Shown: positions 1 to 8,740, counted from the first letter of the stretch. The stretch: 64,000 nt of DNA from Paraburkholderia dilworthii (GCF_000472525.1 NZ_AWZT01000014.1:82230-146229), one strand, 5' to 3'. Translations and numbers: made by a program. Notes: a model not told the origin generated them from the sequence alone.

Positions 1-430
1 CGCCGAGCGTTGGGGACGCAGACCGATCCTGCTGCTGGGTTTCTCCGCGTTGCCGATTCGCGCGCTGCTGTTCGCCGGAATCAGCAGCCCTTATCTGCTC
101 GTGCCCGTGCAGATGCTCGACGGTTTGAGCGCGGCTGTGTTCGGCGTGATGCTGCCTTTGATCGCTGCGGACGTGGCCGGCGGTAAGGGGCGCTATAACC
201 TGTGCATCGGCTTGTTCGGGCTCGCGGCCGGCATCGGCGCGACGTTGAGCACGACGGCGGCCGGCTTCGTCGCCGATCACTTTGGTAATGGGATCGCGTT
301 TTTCGGACTCGCTGCTGCGGGGGCGCTCGCTGTATTGCTGGTGTGGGCGGCGATGCCGGAGACGCGCGATGCGGCTGCGGCAGAAGACGGCGCGCCGGTG
401 GCGGACGGGGGTGGGTCGGCGGTCAGGTAA
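1..430 (+). CDS. MFS transporter, C-terminal part (5' end outside window)
   Basis: The frame is open from base 2 and runs in from the left edge, so only about 142 C-terminal residues are seen. They hold alternating hydrophobic stretches (for example around LLFAGISSPYLLVPVQML and FFGLAAAGALAVLLVWAAM) and a loop with E-R-W-G-R-R-P, the basic loop signature typical of MFS carriers. The tail is hydrophilic and glycine-rich. The in-frame Met at base 50 is internal, not the start. The substrate cannot be inferred from this fragment. It converges on argP, with 132 bp between the two stop codons and no strong terminator visible. Confidence 0.8.
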   Translation, partial: AERWGRRPILLLGFSALPIRALLFAGISSPYLLVPVQMLDGLSAAVFGVMLPLIAADVAGGKGRYNLCIGLFGLAAGIGATLSTTAAGFVADHFGNGIAFFGLAAAGALAVLLVWAAMPETRDAAAAEDGAPVADGGGSAVR

Positions 431-562
431 ATCGCGGTTGCTGTGCCTGCGGCGCCGGTTTGCACCGCAGGCAAACGAGACTGCCTGATCGATCGGGTTG
501 CTGCCTGGCGACCATTCAAAACCGCACGCACGGCCCCGCCCGCGACGCCGCCGCAAACCCGC

Positions 563-1456
563 CTAATCCAGAAACTCAGCGGCGCGCTTGCGCAGCACCG
601 CGCTGAAATCGTCTAGCCAGCCAATCGACAGACGCCAGCTCTGCCAGTAAAGATCGACGTCGATATGCTTGCCCGGCGCCATCTCCACAAGCTCGCCGCT
701 CGTTAGATGCGACGCGATCATGCGCTCAGGGCACATGCCCCAGCCAAGTCCCGTCACGCATGCGCGCAAAAATCCGGCGACGTGCGGAATCCAGTGCAAC
801 GGAGGATCGACCTCCGCTCGCGTGATGCGGCGCATGAAGCGTTTTTGCAACTGGTCCTTCGGATTGAAATCCACGCACGGCGTGCGCCGCAAACTGTCGC
901 GCGTGACGCCGTCCGCGAAATGACGCGCGAAAAACGCCGGCGAACAGACCGCGAGATAACGCATGCGCCCAAGACGCGTCGAGCGGCAGCCTTGCACCGG
1001 CTCGGCCTGCGTGGTCACCGCGCCCTGCACGCTGCCGTCGCGAATGCGCTGCGCGGTGTGATCCTGGTCGTCGATCACCAGATCCAGCAGCATTTGACGC
1101 TCGGCGCAAAACGGTGCGACGGCGTCGATGAACCACGTGCCCACGCTGTCGTCATTGACCGCCACGCGCAGCGTCGGCCACGCTTCGACGAGTCCGCCCG
1201 GTAGTGCAGGCACGCGGCCGGTCAATTCCGCTTCGAGCAACTGCACGCGTTCGGTATGGCGGCACAGCAACGCGCCAGAAGTTGTCGCAATGCACGGCTG
1301 GCCGCGCTTGACGAGCACACTGCCTACTCGCTCCTCCAGCAGCTTCACTCTCTGCGACACCGCGGAGGGCGTTACATTCAGTTCGCTGGCCGCGCGGTCG
1401 AACGAGCCATGGCGCACGACGGCGGCGAGCGCGTCGAGCAACGCGTAATCGAGCAT
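563..1456 (-). CDS. argP: LysR-family regulator ArgP (IciA-type)
   Basis: This 297-residue LysR protein has an N-terminal winged HTH in residues 1-60 (ALAAVVRHGSFDRAASELNV followed by SAVSQRVKLLEERVG) and an effector-binding domain to the C-terminus. Length and the N-terminal sequence match ArgP/IciA. That family senses arginine and lysine and activates argO for export of toxic or excess basic amino acids. The gene diverges from the LysE/ArgO exporter at 1554 with 97 bp between starts, which is the canonical argP-argO arrangement and the main support for the assignment. The ATG at 1456 has an AAGG Shine-Dalgarno element about 7 bases upstream. Confidence 0.9.
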   Translation of the reverse strand: MLDYALLDALAAVVRHGSFDRAASELNVTPSAVSQRVKLLEERVGSVLVKRGQPCIATTSGALLCRHTERVQLLEAELTGRVPALPGGLVEAWPTLRVAVNDDSVGTWFIDAVAPFCAERQMLLDLVIDDQDHTAQRIRDGSVQGAVTTQAEPVQGCRSTRLGRMRYLAVCSPAFFARHFADGVTRDSLRRTPCVDFNPKDQLQKRFMRRITRAEVDPPLHWIPHVAGFLRACVTGLGWGMCPERMIASHLTSGELVEMAPGKHIDVDLYWQSWRLSIGWLDDFSAVLRKRAAEFLD

Positions 1457-1553
1457 TAACGATCCTTAATGGGCGTTAGATAAATTAGCTTCTCTTATGA
1501 GACGCAGAACCGCAGACTAGCCGTGTTCGCCTCTCCCGTCTACTGGATCGACT

Positions 1554-2174
1554 ATGAACTGGCTGTCTTTTTCTCACGGCGCGGCGTTGTGCGCGTCGCT
1601 GATCGTGACCATCGGTGCGCAGAACGCGTTCGTGCTGCGGCAAGGCATCATGCGCTCGCACGTCGGCAAGATCGTCGCACTGTGCGCGCTGTCGGACTGC
1701 ATTCTGATTAGCGCAGGCGTCGGCGGCGCATCGGTTCTGATCGAACGCTATCCGGTTTTCGTGCACGTCATGCTGTATGTGGGGCTCGCCTATCTCGCGT
1801 GGTTCGGCATCAACGCGCTGCGCCGCGCGGTGCGGCCCGGCCATGCGGTGATGGAGGCCGGCGCAAACCAGGCCGCGCCGTCCGCGCAACGCGCGACGCC
1901 GATCGTACTGATGACACTCGCCTTCACGTGGCTCAATCCGCACGTGTATCTCGACACTTTCCTGCTGGTGGGCACCGCGGGCGCACGCGAGCCTGACGGC
2001 GCGCGCGCGGCGTTCGCAATCGGCGCGATGACGGTGAGTTGCATCTGGTTTATCGGGCTCGGATACGGCGCGCGCGCTCTTGCGCCGCTGTTTCGCCGGA
2101 CGAGCGCGTGGCGCGTGCTGGATGGCGCGATCGGCAGCATGGTGTTGTTGCTGGCCGTCACCCAGTTGCGGTGA
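1554..2174 (+). CDS. argO: LysE/ArgO-family basic amino acid exporter
   Basis: This 206-residue inner-membrane protein of the LysE superfamily probably exports arginine and/or lysine. The N-terminus has the family hallmark GAQNAFVLRQGIMRSH, and the segment TLAFTWLNPHVYLDTFLLVG matches the conserved N-P-H-x-Y-L-D motif. About six hydrophobic segments are visible, as expected for LysE proteins of about 200 residues. It diverges from argP, whose product is the expected activator, so induction by arginine or lysine is likely. Substrate choice between Arg and Lys is not decided by the sequence. Confidence 0.9.
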   Translation: MNWLSFSHGAALCASLIVTIGAQNAFVLRQGIMRSHVGKIVALCALSDCILISAGVGGASVLIERYPVFVHVMLYVGLAYLAWFGINALRRAVRPGHAVMEAGANQAAPSAQRATPIVLMTLAFTWLNPHVYLDTFLLVGTAGAREPDGARAAFAIGAMTVSCIWFIGLGYGARALAPLFRRTSAWRVLDGAIGSMVLLLAVTQLR

Positions 2175-2577
2175 GTGAGCCGCAATTACACACTTGCACA
2201 CACTTGCGCAATGATTCTCACCCGGCGCTCGGCGGGCCGCGCCGCAAGAGCGGTTGCACCGTTTGTGCGCGCGTGGAGGTCTCGTCGAAACGTCCGGCGA
2301 GACCTCTAGCAAGATCGACGGTTCACGCGTAGCAGGCAGGCAAACAATGCCTCGTTGCAGCAAGCCGACATCCGTGCGCACCGGGCCACCCCGGGCCGCT
2401 CGTGGCGTATCCCACGTATTGCACGCATATATGAAGATGAGCCGCGGACAACGTCCGCCGCCGATGGGCACAGCTATTGCTCAACTTGGCTCGCCGGCAG
2501 ATCGCTCGCTCAGGCACGTATGTCCGGCGCGAGTCGCCGTTCAACTTCAATCCAGCAATTCATCGGTGGGAGGCCTC
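2175..2577. other. 403-bp intergenic stretch between argO and the DUF1328 gene
   Basis: I see no convincing gene here: the open frames are GC-driven and lack domain signatures. It contains the 9-bp perfect inverted repeat at 2276-2306 and presumably the promoter of the small membrane protein at 2578. A purine-rich GGGAGG sits just before that start. Confidence 0.6.
2276..2306. repeat. Perfect 9-bp inverted repeat downstream of argO
   Basis: GAGGTCTCG (2276-2284) and CGAGACCTC (2298-2306) are perfectly complementary around a 13-base spacer, about 100 bp after the argO stop. There is no T-run on either side, so a Rho-independent terminator is not clear. It may be an RNA hairpin or a protein-binding dyad. 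Confidence 0.5.
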
Positions 2578-2739
2578 ATGCTTCGATACGCTGCAATCTT
2601 CTTCGTCATCGCTATCATCGCCGCGGTGTTCGGCTTTGGCGGCATCGCCGCGGGCGCGACGGAGATCGCCAAGGTGCTGTTCTTCATCTTCGTGGTGATT
2701 TTCCTCGTCACCTTGCTGATGGGCGTGATGCGGCGCTGA
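2578..2739 (+). CDS. DUF1328 (YtjA-family) small membrane protein
   Basis: This 53-residue protein is almost wholly hydrophobic, with two transmembrane stretches: [19 protein letters not shown], then a G-A-T-E-I-A-K turn and [17 protein letters not shown]. It ends M-R-R. This is the DUF1328/YtjA pattern (Ala-Gly turn, short cytoplasmic tail). The function is unknown; family members often sit with stress-response genes. I chose the ATG at 2578 because GGGAGG lies about 6 bases upstream and because homologues start at M-L-R-Y-A. A longer upstream extension in the same frame is not family-like. Confidence 0.88.
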   Translation: MLRYAAIFFVIAIIAAVFGFGGIAAGATEIAKVLFFIFVVIFLVTLLMGVMRR

Positions 2740-2943
2740 TCACCGCATCGACTGTGTAAGCGGAGGAATACCCGCCCCGGCGGGCGTGCCGGCGACCGGT
2801 TGCAATACCTGCCACGGTGTATTGCAATAGTTGCCGCTCCCGCCGGGGCTTCCCCGCAACGCAACACGCAATGCTCATCCGCGTGCTGAGAGTTCTCCAA
2901 CGCAACGCCCCTGCGCTTCTCTGCACCGGCATCCATATCCGCA

Positions 2944-3867
2944 TCATTCGACAGACGGCACGCGCGGCTCGCTATCGCGCAAGCCTAGATGCAACTCCTC
3001 GCAGAGAAAAACCTGCAACGTCTGCACGGCCGCATCCTGCGCACCCGGAACCTCGCGCATGAAAAGGCCGAAGTCCGCAGCGGGCGCATCGGGCAAGCCA
3101 TCGGCGTGACCGAGAATCCTCATGGAGTCCGAACGAATATTACCTTCCAGCAATACCGACACACCGAGCCCGGCTTCGACCGCTGACTGAACCGCCGGCA
3201 AACTCGTGCTCGTGCAGACGATGCGCCAGCCGATGCCCGCGCGGCGCAGCGCCATCAACACATGCTGTTGCCACAGACACGCACCGCCGAACGCGACGAC
3301 GGGCAAGGCCGCGCCCGCTTCGCGCACATAGCCGCGTGCGCCGACCCAGAACAACGGTTGAGTCCATGTGAGCAAAGGCGTGCTGTCGACCAACGCGGGA
3401 TCGGCGACGACCACATCGAGGCCGCCGTCCGCGAGCCGCTTCGACAAGATGGCGCTGCTGTCCACGACGATTTCCAGCGCAACCCGCGGATACGCAATCG
3501 AAAAGCGCCGCAACGCGCGCGGCAAACGACCGACAGCGATGTCCTCGAGCATGCCGAGCCGCACTGTGCCCGACACCTGCCCCGCGCTCAATGCGCGCCG
3601 CGCATCGGCGCCCGCGCCGAGAATCGCGTGCGCATAGGGCAACAGCAAATGGCCGGCCTCGGTGAGTTGTACGCCGCGCGGCGAGCGATCGAGCAGGCGC
3701 TGGCCAAGGTCTTCTTCGAGACGGCGCAGCTGCATGCTCACCGCTGCCTGCGTGCGTGCGAGGCGGCTCGCGGCCACGCCCACCGCACCTGTCTCCGCGA
3801 CGGTGACAAAGGCGCGAAGCAGACTGCTGTCGAGGTCACGGGTCATCACGATTGTTGAAGTGGACAT
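2944..3867 (-). CDS. LysR-family transcriptional regulator
   Basis: This is a 307-residue regulator. The winged HTH is in residues 10-70 (SSLLRAFVTVAETGAVGVAA, then RTQAAVSMQLRRLEEDLGQR) and a LysR substrate-binding domain follows. It diverges from the EamA/RhtA-like transporter at 3945, and an inverted repeat spanning 3880-3908 lies between them. The usual reading is autoregulation plus control of the transporter by a small effector. The 5'-most codon of the open frame is TTG, so I start at the ATG at 3867. An ATG at 3846 (M-T-R-D-L) is almost as good, and neither has a clear Shine-Dalgarno sequence. Confidence 0.85.
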   Translation of the reverse strand: MSTSTIVMTRDLDSSLLRAFVTVAETGAVGVAASRLARTQAAVSMQLRRLEEDLGQRLLDRSPRGVQLTEAGHLLLPYAHAILGAGADARRALSAGQVSGTVRLGMLEDIAVGRLPRALRRFSIAYPRVALEIVVDSSAILSKRLADGGLDVVVADPALVDSTPLLTWTQPLFWVGARGYVREAGAALPVVAFGGACLWQQHVLMALRRAGIGWRIVCTSTSLPAVQSAVEAGLGVSVLLEGNIRSDSMRILGHADGLPDAPAADFGLFMREVPGAQDAAVQTLQVFLCEELHLGLRDSEPRVPSVE

Positions 3868-3879
3868 AAGAAATATCAA

Positions 3880-3908
3880 CTTATCTTAGTAGCGCCGGAG
3901 CCGATAAG
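3880..3908. promoter_or_regulatory. Candidate LysR operator between the LysR and EamA genes
   Basis: CTTATC (3880-3885) and GATAAG (3903-3908) form a perfect dyad with a 17-base spacer in the divergent promoter region. LysR sites are often interrupted dyads in this position. The assignment rests on location and symmetry only. Confidence 0.45.
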
Positions 3909-3944
3909 ATAGCGTGAACATTCCTACGGTGACGCCAAAACACG

Positions 3945-4835
3945 ATGCAGGACACGACGATCAAGTGCGCAGCCAACCCCGACCCCGCCACGGCACAACC
4001 TGCGGGCGCCGCAGCCGGTGCAGCGTTGCTGTGCGTGCTGTCCATGTCGAGCGTGCAATTCGGCGCCGCGCTTTCCGAACCGACAATGGCGGTCTACGGC
4101 TCGCTCAGTACCACGTGGCTGCGTTTGAGTTGGGCCGCGCTCGTCCTCGCCGTGCTGGTTCGCCCGCGCTTTCTCAGCTACTCGCGCGCGCATTGGTTCG
4201 CCGCGGGCGCCCTCGGGGCCGCGATGGCCGGCATGACGTTGTGCTTTTTTGCGGCGCTTCAACGCATTCCGCTAGGTCTCGCGGTGGCCATCGACTTTCT
4301 CGGGCCGCTTACGGTGGCAACGCTGGCCGTGCGCCGCGCACGCGCGCTGCTGTGGCCCGCGCTGGCGATTGCCGGCGTCGTGCTGCTCTCGCGCGATCGC
4401 GCTGGTTGGGTGGGCGAACCGCTCGGCGTCCTGCTCGCGTTTGCAGCGGCTTGCGGCTGGGGCAGCTATATCGTGCTGATGAAAAAGACCGGCAAGCTGT
4501 TTCCCGGACTGGAAGGCCTGTCGGTCTCGCTGATCGCCGCCGCACTCGTCGCCACGCCTTTTGGTCTGGCGGAGAGCGGCATGCAGTTGGCAGCGGGCCA
4601 GCTCGCGGCAACCGCAGGCCTCGCGATCCTGGTTCCTTTATTGCCGTACGCGCTCGAGATGGTGGCGCTGCGTCATATGCCGGCGAGTTCGTTCGGTATC
4701 CTGATGAGTGTCGAGCCAGCCATCGGCGCGGTGGCCGGCTTCATCGTATTGCATCAGCCGATGGGCATTTTGCAGATCGCGGGCACTTTGCTCGTGGTCG
4801 CCGCGAGTGTCGGCGCGGTGGTGGCCGCGCGTTAG
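3945..4835 (+). CDS. EamA/RhtA-like inner-membrane exporter
   Basis: This 296-residue protein of the drug/metabolite transporter superfamily has about ten hydrophobic segments arranged as two EamA repeats. The motif SVEPAIGAVAGFIVLHQ near the C-terminus (conserved E-P-x-x-G-A-x-x-G) and the segment IDFLGPLTVA resemble RhtA, the threonine/homoserine exporter. Export of an amino acid or related metabolite is likely, but the substrate is not determined. It diverges from a LysR gene that probably regulates it. The ATG at 3945 (M-Q-D-T-T) is followed by a short hydrophilic N-terminus of about 20 residues before the first membrane segment. Confidence 0.87.
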   Translation: MQDTTIKCAANPDPATAQPAGAAAGAALLCVLSMSSVQFGAALSEPTMAVYGSLSTTWLRLSWAALVLAVLVRPRFLSYSRAHWFAAGALGAAMAGMTLCFFAALQRIPLGLAVAIDFLGPLTVATLAVRRARALLWPALAIAGVVLLSRDRAGWVGEPLGVLLAFAAACGWGSYIVLMKKTGKLFPGLEGLSVSLIAAALVATPFGLAESGMQLAAGQLAATAGLAILVPLLPYALEMVALRHMPASSFGILMSVEPAIGAVAGFIVLHQPMGILQIAGTLLVVAASVGAVVAAR

Positions 4836-5030
4836 TGAAGGTGCGCTGGTGAGGGTGCGCCAGTGAGGATACGTTTAGTGAAGCCGCGTTAGTCACAGCG
4901 CGATGGGGATATGACCGGATAATAGCGCCGGCGGCAGCGTCAACGGCACTCACTAGAAGCGCGAGGCAACAGCGGGGCATTGACGATGCACCCAGCGAAA
5001 CACGACGCCGACGCAACAACGCCCGCGTAG

Positions 5031-5582
5031 CTAAGGCATGTTCTCGGCTTCGTACAAACGCCGCCCGGCGGCATCTTTCGCGCCGACGATCGGCTCGAAA
5101 TCAATCGGCCATTCAATACCGATGTCCGGATCGCTCCACAAGATGCAGCGCTCCAGTTCGGGAAACCAGTACTCGGTCGTCTTCCACAAACACTCGGCGA
5201 CGTCGGAGAGCACGACGAAGCCATGCGCGAAGCCGGGCGGCACCCACACCTGCCGATGGTTTTCGGCGCTCAGGTAAGCGCCGCACCACTTGCCGAAGTT
5301 CGGCGAATTGAGCCGTACGTCCACTGCGACGTCGAATATCTCGCCGGCCACGACGTGCATGAGCCGGCCTTGCGGACGCTGCACCTGATAGTGCAATCCG
5401 CGCAGCACCCCATGCACCGCACGCAGATGCCGGTCTTGCACGAAGTCGAAACCACGCGCGACGTCGTCGATGAACTCGTCCGCGGCAAAGCTCTCGTAAC
5501 AGAAACCGAATTCGTCGCTAAACACCTCGGGCTCGATGAGTTTCACTTCCGGCAGTGCCGTCGCCAACACCTGGTTGCCCAT
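5031..5582 (-). CDS. rfbC: RmlC-like dTDP-sugar 3,5-epimerase (orphan)
   Basis: This 183-residue cupin-fold protein matches dTDP-4-dehydrorhamnose 3,5-epimerase: FVQDRHLRAVHGVLRGLHYQ carries the catalytic-base His, WVPPGFAHGF is the second core motif, and the C-terminus has DPDIGIEWP. The enzyme acts in dTDP-L-rhamnose synthesis, but no rmlA, rmlB or rmlD homologue is nearby. One oddity is that the segment normally read Y-K-T-T-x-Y-Y is W-K-T-T-E-Y-W here. The Tyr I align with the catalytic acid of RmlC is therefore Trp. A different epimerase specificity (3- or 5-only) is possible. The family call is firm and the exact reaction is less so. Confidence 0.8.
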   Translation of the reverse strand: MGNQVLATALPEVKLIEPEVFSDEFGFCYESFAADEFIDDVARGFDFVQDRHLRAVHGVLRGLHYQVQRPQGRLMHVVAGEIFDVAVDVRLNSPNFGKWCGAYLSAENHRQVWVPPGFAHGFVVLSDVAECLWKTTEYWFPELERCILWSDPDIGIEWPIDFEPIVGAKDAAGRRLYEAENMP

Positions 5583-5682
5583 GCCACTCTGCCCGTAAAA
5601 AACTGCTCGACAAAGAACGGGTGCCGCCGCGCGCTCGCGTGGCGGTGCTGAGGCGCGCCTGCCCTACAGGCGCGATTGAGTA

Positions 5683-6678
5683 TCACAGCTCGGAGGAAGC
5701 GAGGCGGCTACGGGCGCGATATTCCGTTGGGGAGAGCGCCATGCGCTTGCGGAAGATCTTCGCGAGGCGGTCGCCATTGCCGGTGCCGCTGCGCCGCGCG
5801 ATCTTGTCGACGGGCAATTCGGTTTCGGTCAGAAAGTTGCACGCAATGCGCAGCCGCACCTGCAACAGGTAGTCCGACGGCGTGACGTGCATTTCATGCT
5901 TGAAGCGCCGCAGGAAGTTGCGCTCGCTCATGGCGGCGACCTGGGCGGCGTCGGCCACCGACACCGGACGGTCACAGTTCGCTTCCATCCAGCGCGCCGC
6001 CGCACGGATTTTCTCGGCGACGCTCAGCGTGCCGCCCTCGGCCGGCAACGGAACCCACGTCGCGGCCATGCCCGGCATCACGCGTTCGGCGACGCTGCGC
6101 GCGAGCTCGGCGCCGAGATCCCGCTTGATGAACATCAGCGCGCTGCGGGCGCAGTCGTTGCGGTCGTTGGACGCGCTAAGAATGGCGTCCGCCCCGCCCC
6201 GACCGTAGCGGCCGATTTGCAGCGCCTCCGGGTCGCCGGGATTGGCGGCTTCCAGCACGAGCCGCCCTTCACCGATGGTTTCGATCGCACGAGTGCGCGC
6301 TTGCACCGAGCGCAGCCAGGCGAGCAGCCGCTGGTCGCGGGCCGCCTCGTGCGCGCCGTGCCCGCCGGCAACGAAGAGGACGTCGAAGCCGGTCCCAAAG
6401 CGCGTGTCGATGCGGTCGGTCCAGATGCGCGCGGCCGATGAGCTAGGCACGCTGCCGCCGTCGAGCGACAGGAACTGCACTTCATACGGCGGCTCTTCAC
6501 CTGGCCGCGTGCCGGACAGTTCGTTCGCGGTCTGGAACATTTCGACGACCGTGCCGGGACCCAGCAACCAGAAACCGTCGAACAGCAAAACACCAATTCG
6601 CCGCGCCGCGGTACGAACGTTGACAGTGGGCGTATGTAACCAGGTAACCCTCGCAGAATCGACGTGGATGTGAGACAT
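5683..6678 (-). CDS. GlxA-family (DJ-1/PfpI + AraC) transcriptional regulator
   Basis: This 331-residue protein has an N-terminal DJ-1/PfpI-like domain (residues about 25-200, starting IGVLLFDGFWLLGPGTVVEM, with DVLFVAGGHG at the usual nucleophile-elbow region) and a C-terminal AraC double HTH (about 225-325). The AraC part contains VADAAQVAAMSERNFLRRFK and P-S-D-Y-L-L-Q-V-R. The nucleophile Cys of active DJ-1 proteins is not evident, as is usual for GlxA-type regulators that sense a ligand. I chose the ATG at 6678 over a TTG at 6690 because GAGGAAGG lies directly upstream. No obvious target gene is adjacent. Confidence 0.88.
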   Translation of the reverse strand: MSHIHVDSARVTWLHTPTVNVRTAARRIGVLLFDGFWLLGPGTVVEMFQTANELSGTRPGEEPPYEVQFLSLDGGSVPSSSAARIWTDRIDTRFGTGFDVLFVAGGHGAHEAARDQRLLAWLRSVQARTRAIETIGEGRLVLEAANPGDPEALQIGRYGRGGADAILSASNDRNDCARSALMFIKRDLGAELARSVAERVMPGMAATWVPLPAEGGTLSVAEKIRAAARWMEANCDRPVSVADAAQVAAMSERNFLRRFKHEMHVTPSDYLLQVRLRIACNFLTETELPVDKIARRSGTGNGDRLAKIFRKRMALSPTEYRARSRLASSEL

Positions 6679-7209
6679 GGCCTTCCTCAAAATGTCTACG
6701 TGGTTGGACGAGGACGCGCGTTAGTCCGACGATATGGATGAATTGATATTAGCGATTCAACATCGGCAAACGCCGCTCACGGATTATTAGCGATGTTATC
6801 CGAATGAATCGCGTTAGTAAATTTGAAACGATGTAAATAGACCGACTATAAAAAGTATGAAGAAAAGCATTCTCATTTGATGCAAGTAATAAGTAGCGGC
6901 GCATGGATAGACAGCGGCAAAAGATACCGCATGCACACATGCGCTCCGGGGCGCGCCCGCAGCCGCTGGGCGTGTACGGCCCAGCTCCCTGCGGGCTATC
7001 ATGCGACATGCATTGACACACTTGCGTCTTCCATTTTTGCGACGCTCAAAACGTTTCAAACCTGAACACCTGATTGCCTTGCGATGGCGCTTTGAATTCC
7101 ATTTGTTATTCGCAAATAGGGAATTGGCGCCATAGCTATTGGTGATTAGCCAGCCGCGAATCTAATAGAGAGATTATCTGTTTATGCGACTCTATTACCG
7201 ATGCTAAAA

Positions 7210-7229
7210 ATGTTTCATTTCTGAAACAT
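7210..7229. promoter_or_regulatory. Perfect 8-4-8 palindrome, candidate operator
   Basis: ATGTTTCATTTCTGAAACAT is a perfect inverted repeat with 8-bp arms and a 4-bp centre. A related, weaker copy, GTTTCA-AACC-TGAAC, lies at 7053-7067, about 160 bp away. Two similar dyads suggest binding by a dimeric regulator, possibly an enhancer-binding protein. No matching sigma-54 promoter was recognised. Confidence 0.45.
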
Positions 7230-7250
7230 GGATCGTTGATTGATATGAAT

Positions 7251-7280
7251 AAAAGCCGCCGAATCGAGCCGGCGCCTTTT
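7251..7280 (-). terminator. Rho-independent terminator-like hairpin after TldE gene
   Basis: Read on the minus strand, an A-run leads into CGCCG, an 8-base loop, CGGCG and then a T-run. The element lies about 95 bp beyond the stop of the TldE-like gene at 7376. With A and T runs on both sides it could act in both directions. Confidence 0.6.
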
Positions 7281-7375
7281 AGTCAGACGATTAATGTGCC
7301 ACGAGCTATTGCATTGTGGCAATGCACAAAAACCGCCGCGCGGCCCGCGTTAAGCAGCGAGCCGTGTGGCGGCCT

Positions 7376-8740
7376 TTAAAGCGTCAACTCAAACGCTTTC
7401 GCGAGGATGCCGGGCAATTGCATGCCACCTGTCGCGCGCTCTCCCCAAGTACCGTCGCTCAGCAGCAATTCGGCCTGCGCGCCGATTTGCTCCAGCTCGC
7501 TGCCGAGCAGGCGATAGAGGCTGTCGTCGAAACGCATGGCTTCGAGCGGCGCGGCGATCTGCCCGTCTTCGACCCAGAAGGTCGCAAAGCGCGTCATGCC
7601 GGTGAGACGGCAATTCATCCGGTCGGAGAAGTTCACGTACCACAAATTGCCGATGTAAAGACCGGTGCCGATCCGCGCGAGAATCTCGCCGTCGGCCAGA
7701 TCGCCGGGCTGCATTGCGAGCGACGTCGGTGCTTCTTCGGCGAGCGCACCGTTCGGCGTCAAGCCATATTCGCGCGCGCTGCGCGCATTGGTCAATTGCC
7801 CGGCGCTGCGCCCGGCATCGATCAGCGCAACGCTCTCACGCAAGTAACCATCATCGTTGAAGCTTGGTGTAATGCCGAGCCCAAGTTCCTCGCTGAGCGT
7901 CACGCGAGCATCGAGCGCTATTTCGCCCGCGTGCAGCTTGTACAACTCGCTGCGCGAACTGGCCTGCGCGCGAGCCGAAAAGCCTCGCCATGCTGTGACG
8001 CCCAACAGTTCAGCAAGCGCGGCCGGTGCGAGCCACGCTCGATAATGCCCGGGCGCGAGCGCACGCGGCGCGCGAGCAAGCACCGCGAGACGCGTGGCGG
8101 CCTCTTCGACCTTGCCCGCAAAGATGGCATCGCTCCAGTCGTCGCCGGCATAGGTTGTCTTGATAGCGCGACCGCTGGGGTCGTACAGCGACCAGCTGAA
8201 ATTGAAATTGTCGACTTCATACCAGCCGCGGCTGCCGCGCGTGGATGCGAAGCCGCGCACGATCGTGCCGCCCGCATAAAAGCCCACGAAATCGAGGCCG
8301 CGCGCGCATTGCGCGACGACGCGCGATAAGCCGTGCGGATCGGGCAACCTGCCCGAACGCTGCGTGGCACGCTGCCATGCCGAGGTGTCGAAGAGCAAAT
8401 GCGGATCGTCGGCGGCATTGCGCAGACCTTCGCGCAGCGTGGCAAGCGCGGCGCTCACTTCGTCGATGTCGTGTTGCAGATCGCCGCACACGGTCAGCGT
8501 GGAATATGCCTGACGCGCGCCGTCGATCAGACGCAAGGTCAGCTTGCCCTGCGAGACGGTGCCGCTTTGCCGCACCTTACCCGCGTTGAAGCGGACGAAG
8601 TCGGATTGCTCGCCGGCAAACGAACTGAGCGTGGTTTCTCCGCCTTGCTGAAGACGCTCGATCGCATCGGCGAGCGACGTGAAGTGCCGCTGCCAGTCCA
8701 CGGCATGCGTGACGCGCGATGACATGAAGTGGCTCATCAT
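7376..8740 (-). CDS. TldE/PmbA-family metalloprotease subunit
   Basis: This 454-residue protein of the peptidase U62 (modulator of DNA gyrase) family is the partner of the TldD-like protein encoded just upstream. It has the family's early segment SSFAGEQSDFVRFNAGKVRQ, where the substrate-access domain begins, and a C-terminal NLWYVNFSDRMNCRLTGMTR. It lacks an HExxxH zinc motif, as TldE subunits do. TldD/TldE heterodimers degrade or process unfolded or ribosomally made peptides. The ATG at 8740 overlaps the tldD stop by four bases (ATGA), so translation is probably coupled. No peptide-precursor gene was recognised nearby. Confidence 0.85.
   Translation of the reverse strand: MMSHFMSSRVTHAVDWQRHFTSLADAIERLQQGGETTLSSFAGEQSDFVRFNAGKVRQSGTVSQGKLTLRLIDGARQAYSTLTVCGDLQHDIDEVSAALATLREGLRNAADDPHLLFDTSAWQRATQRSGRLPDPHGLSRVVAQCARGLDFVGFYAGGTIVRGFASTRGSRGWYEVDNFNFSWSLYDPSGRAIKTTYAGDDWSDAIFAGKVEEAATRLAVLARAPRALAPGHYRAWLAPAALAELLGVTAWRGFSARAQASSRSELYKLHAGEIALDARVTLSEELGLGITPSFNDDGYLRESVALIDAGRSAGQLTNARSAREYGLTPNGALAEEAPTSLAMQPGDLADGEILARIGTGLYIGNLWYVNFSDRMNCRLTGMTRFATFWVEDGQIAAPLEAMRFDDSLYRLLGSELEQIGAQAELLLSDGTWGERATGGMQLPGILAKAFELTL

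Larger units (their letters stand above)
6679..7375. other. 697-bp AT-richer intergenic region
   Basis: This stretch is clearly richer in A and T than its flanks and holds no gene I can support. Short open frames at 6749-7059 on the minus strand lack family features. It contains a perfect dyad at 7210-7229, a weaker related dyad at 7053-7067, and a hairpin with flanking A/T runs at 7251-7280. The promoter of the GlxA-type gene (minus strand) must lie at its left end. Confidence 0.6.

Noticed and set aside
4836..4900. Short degenerate repeats of the type GTGAGGGTGCGC after the EamA gene
   Set aside because: There are only three or four imperfect units, with no clear period or function.
6749..7059. 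Small minus-strand open frames, one with a hydrophobic C-terminus
   Set aside because: There is no ribosome site or conserved pattern, and they lie in an AT-richer block where such frames arise by chance.
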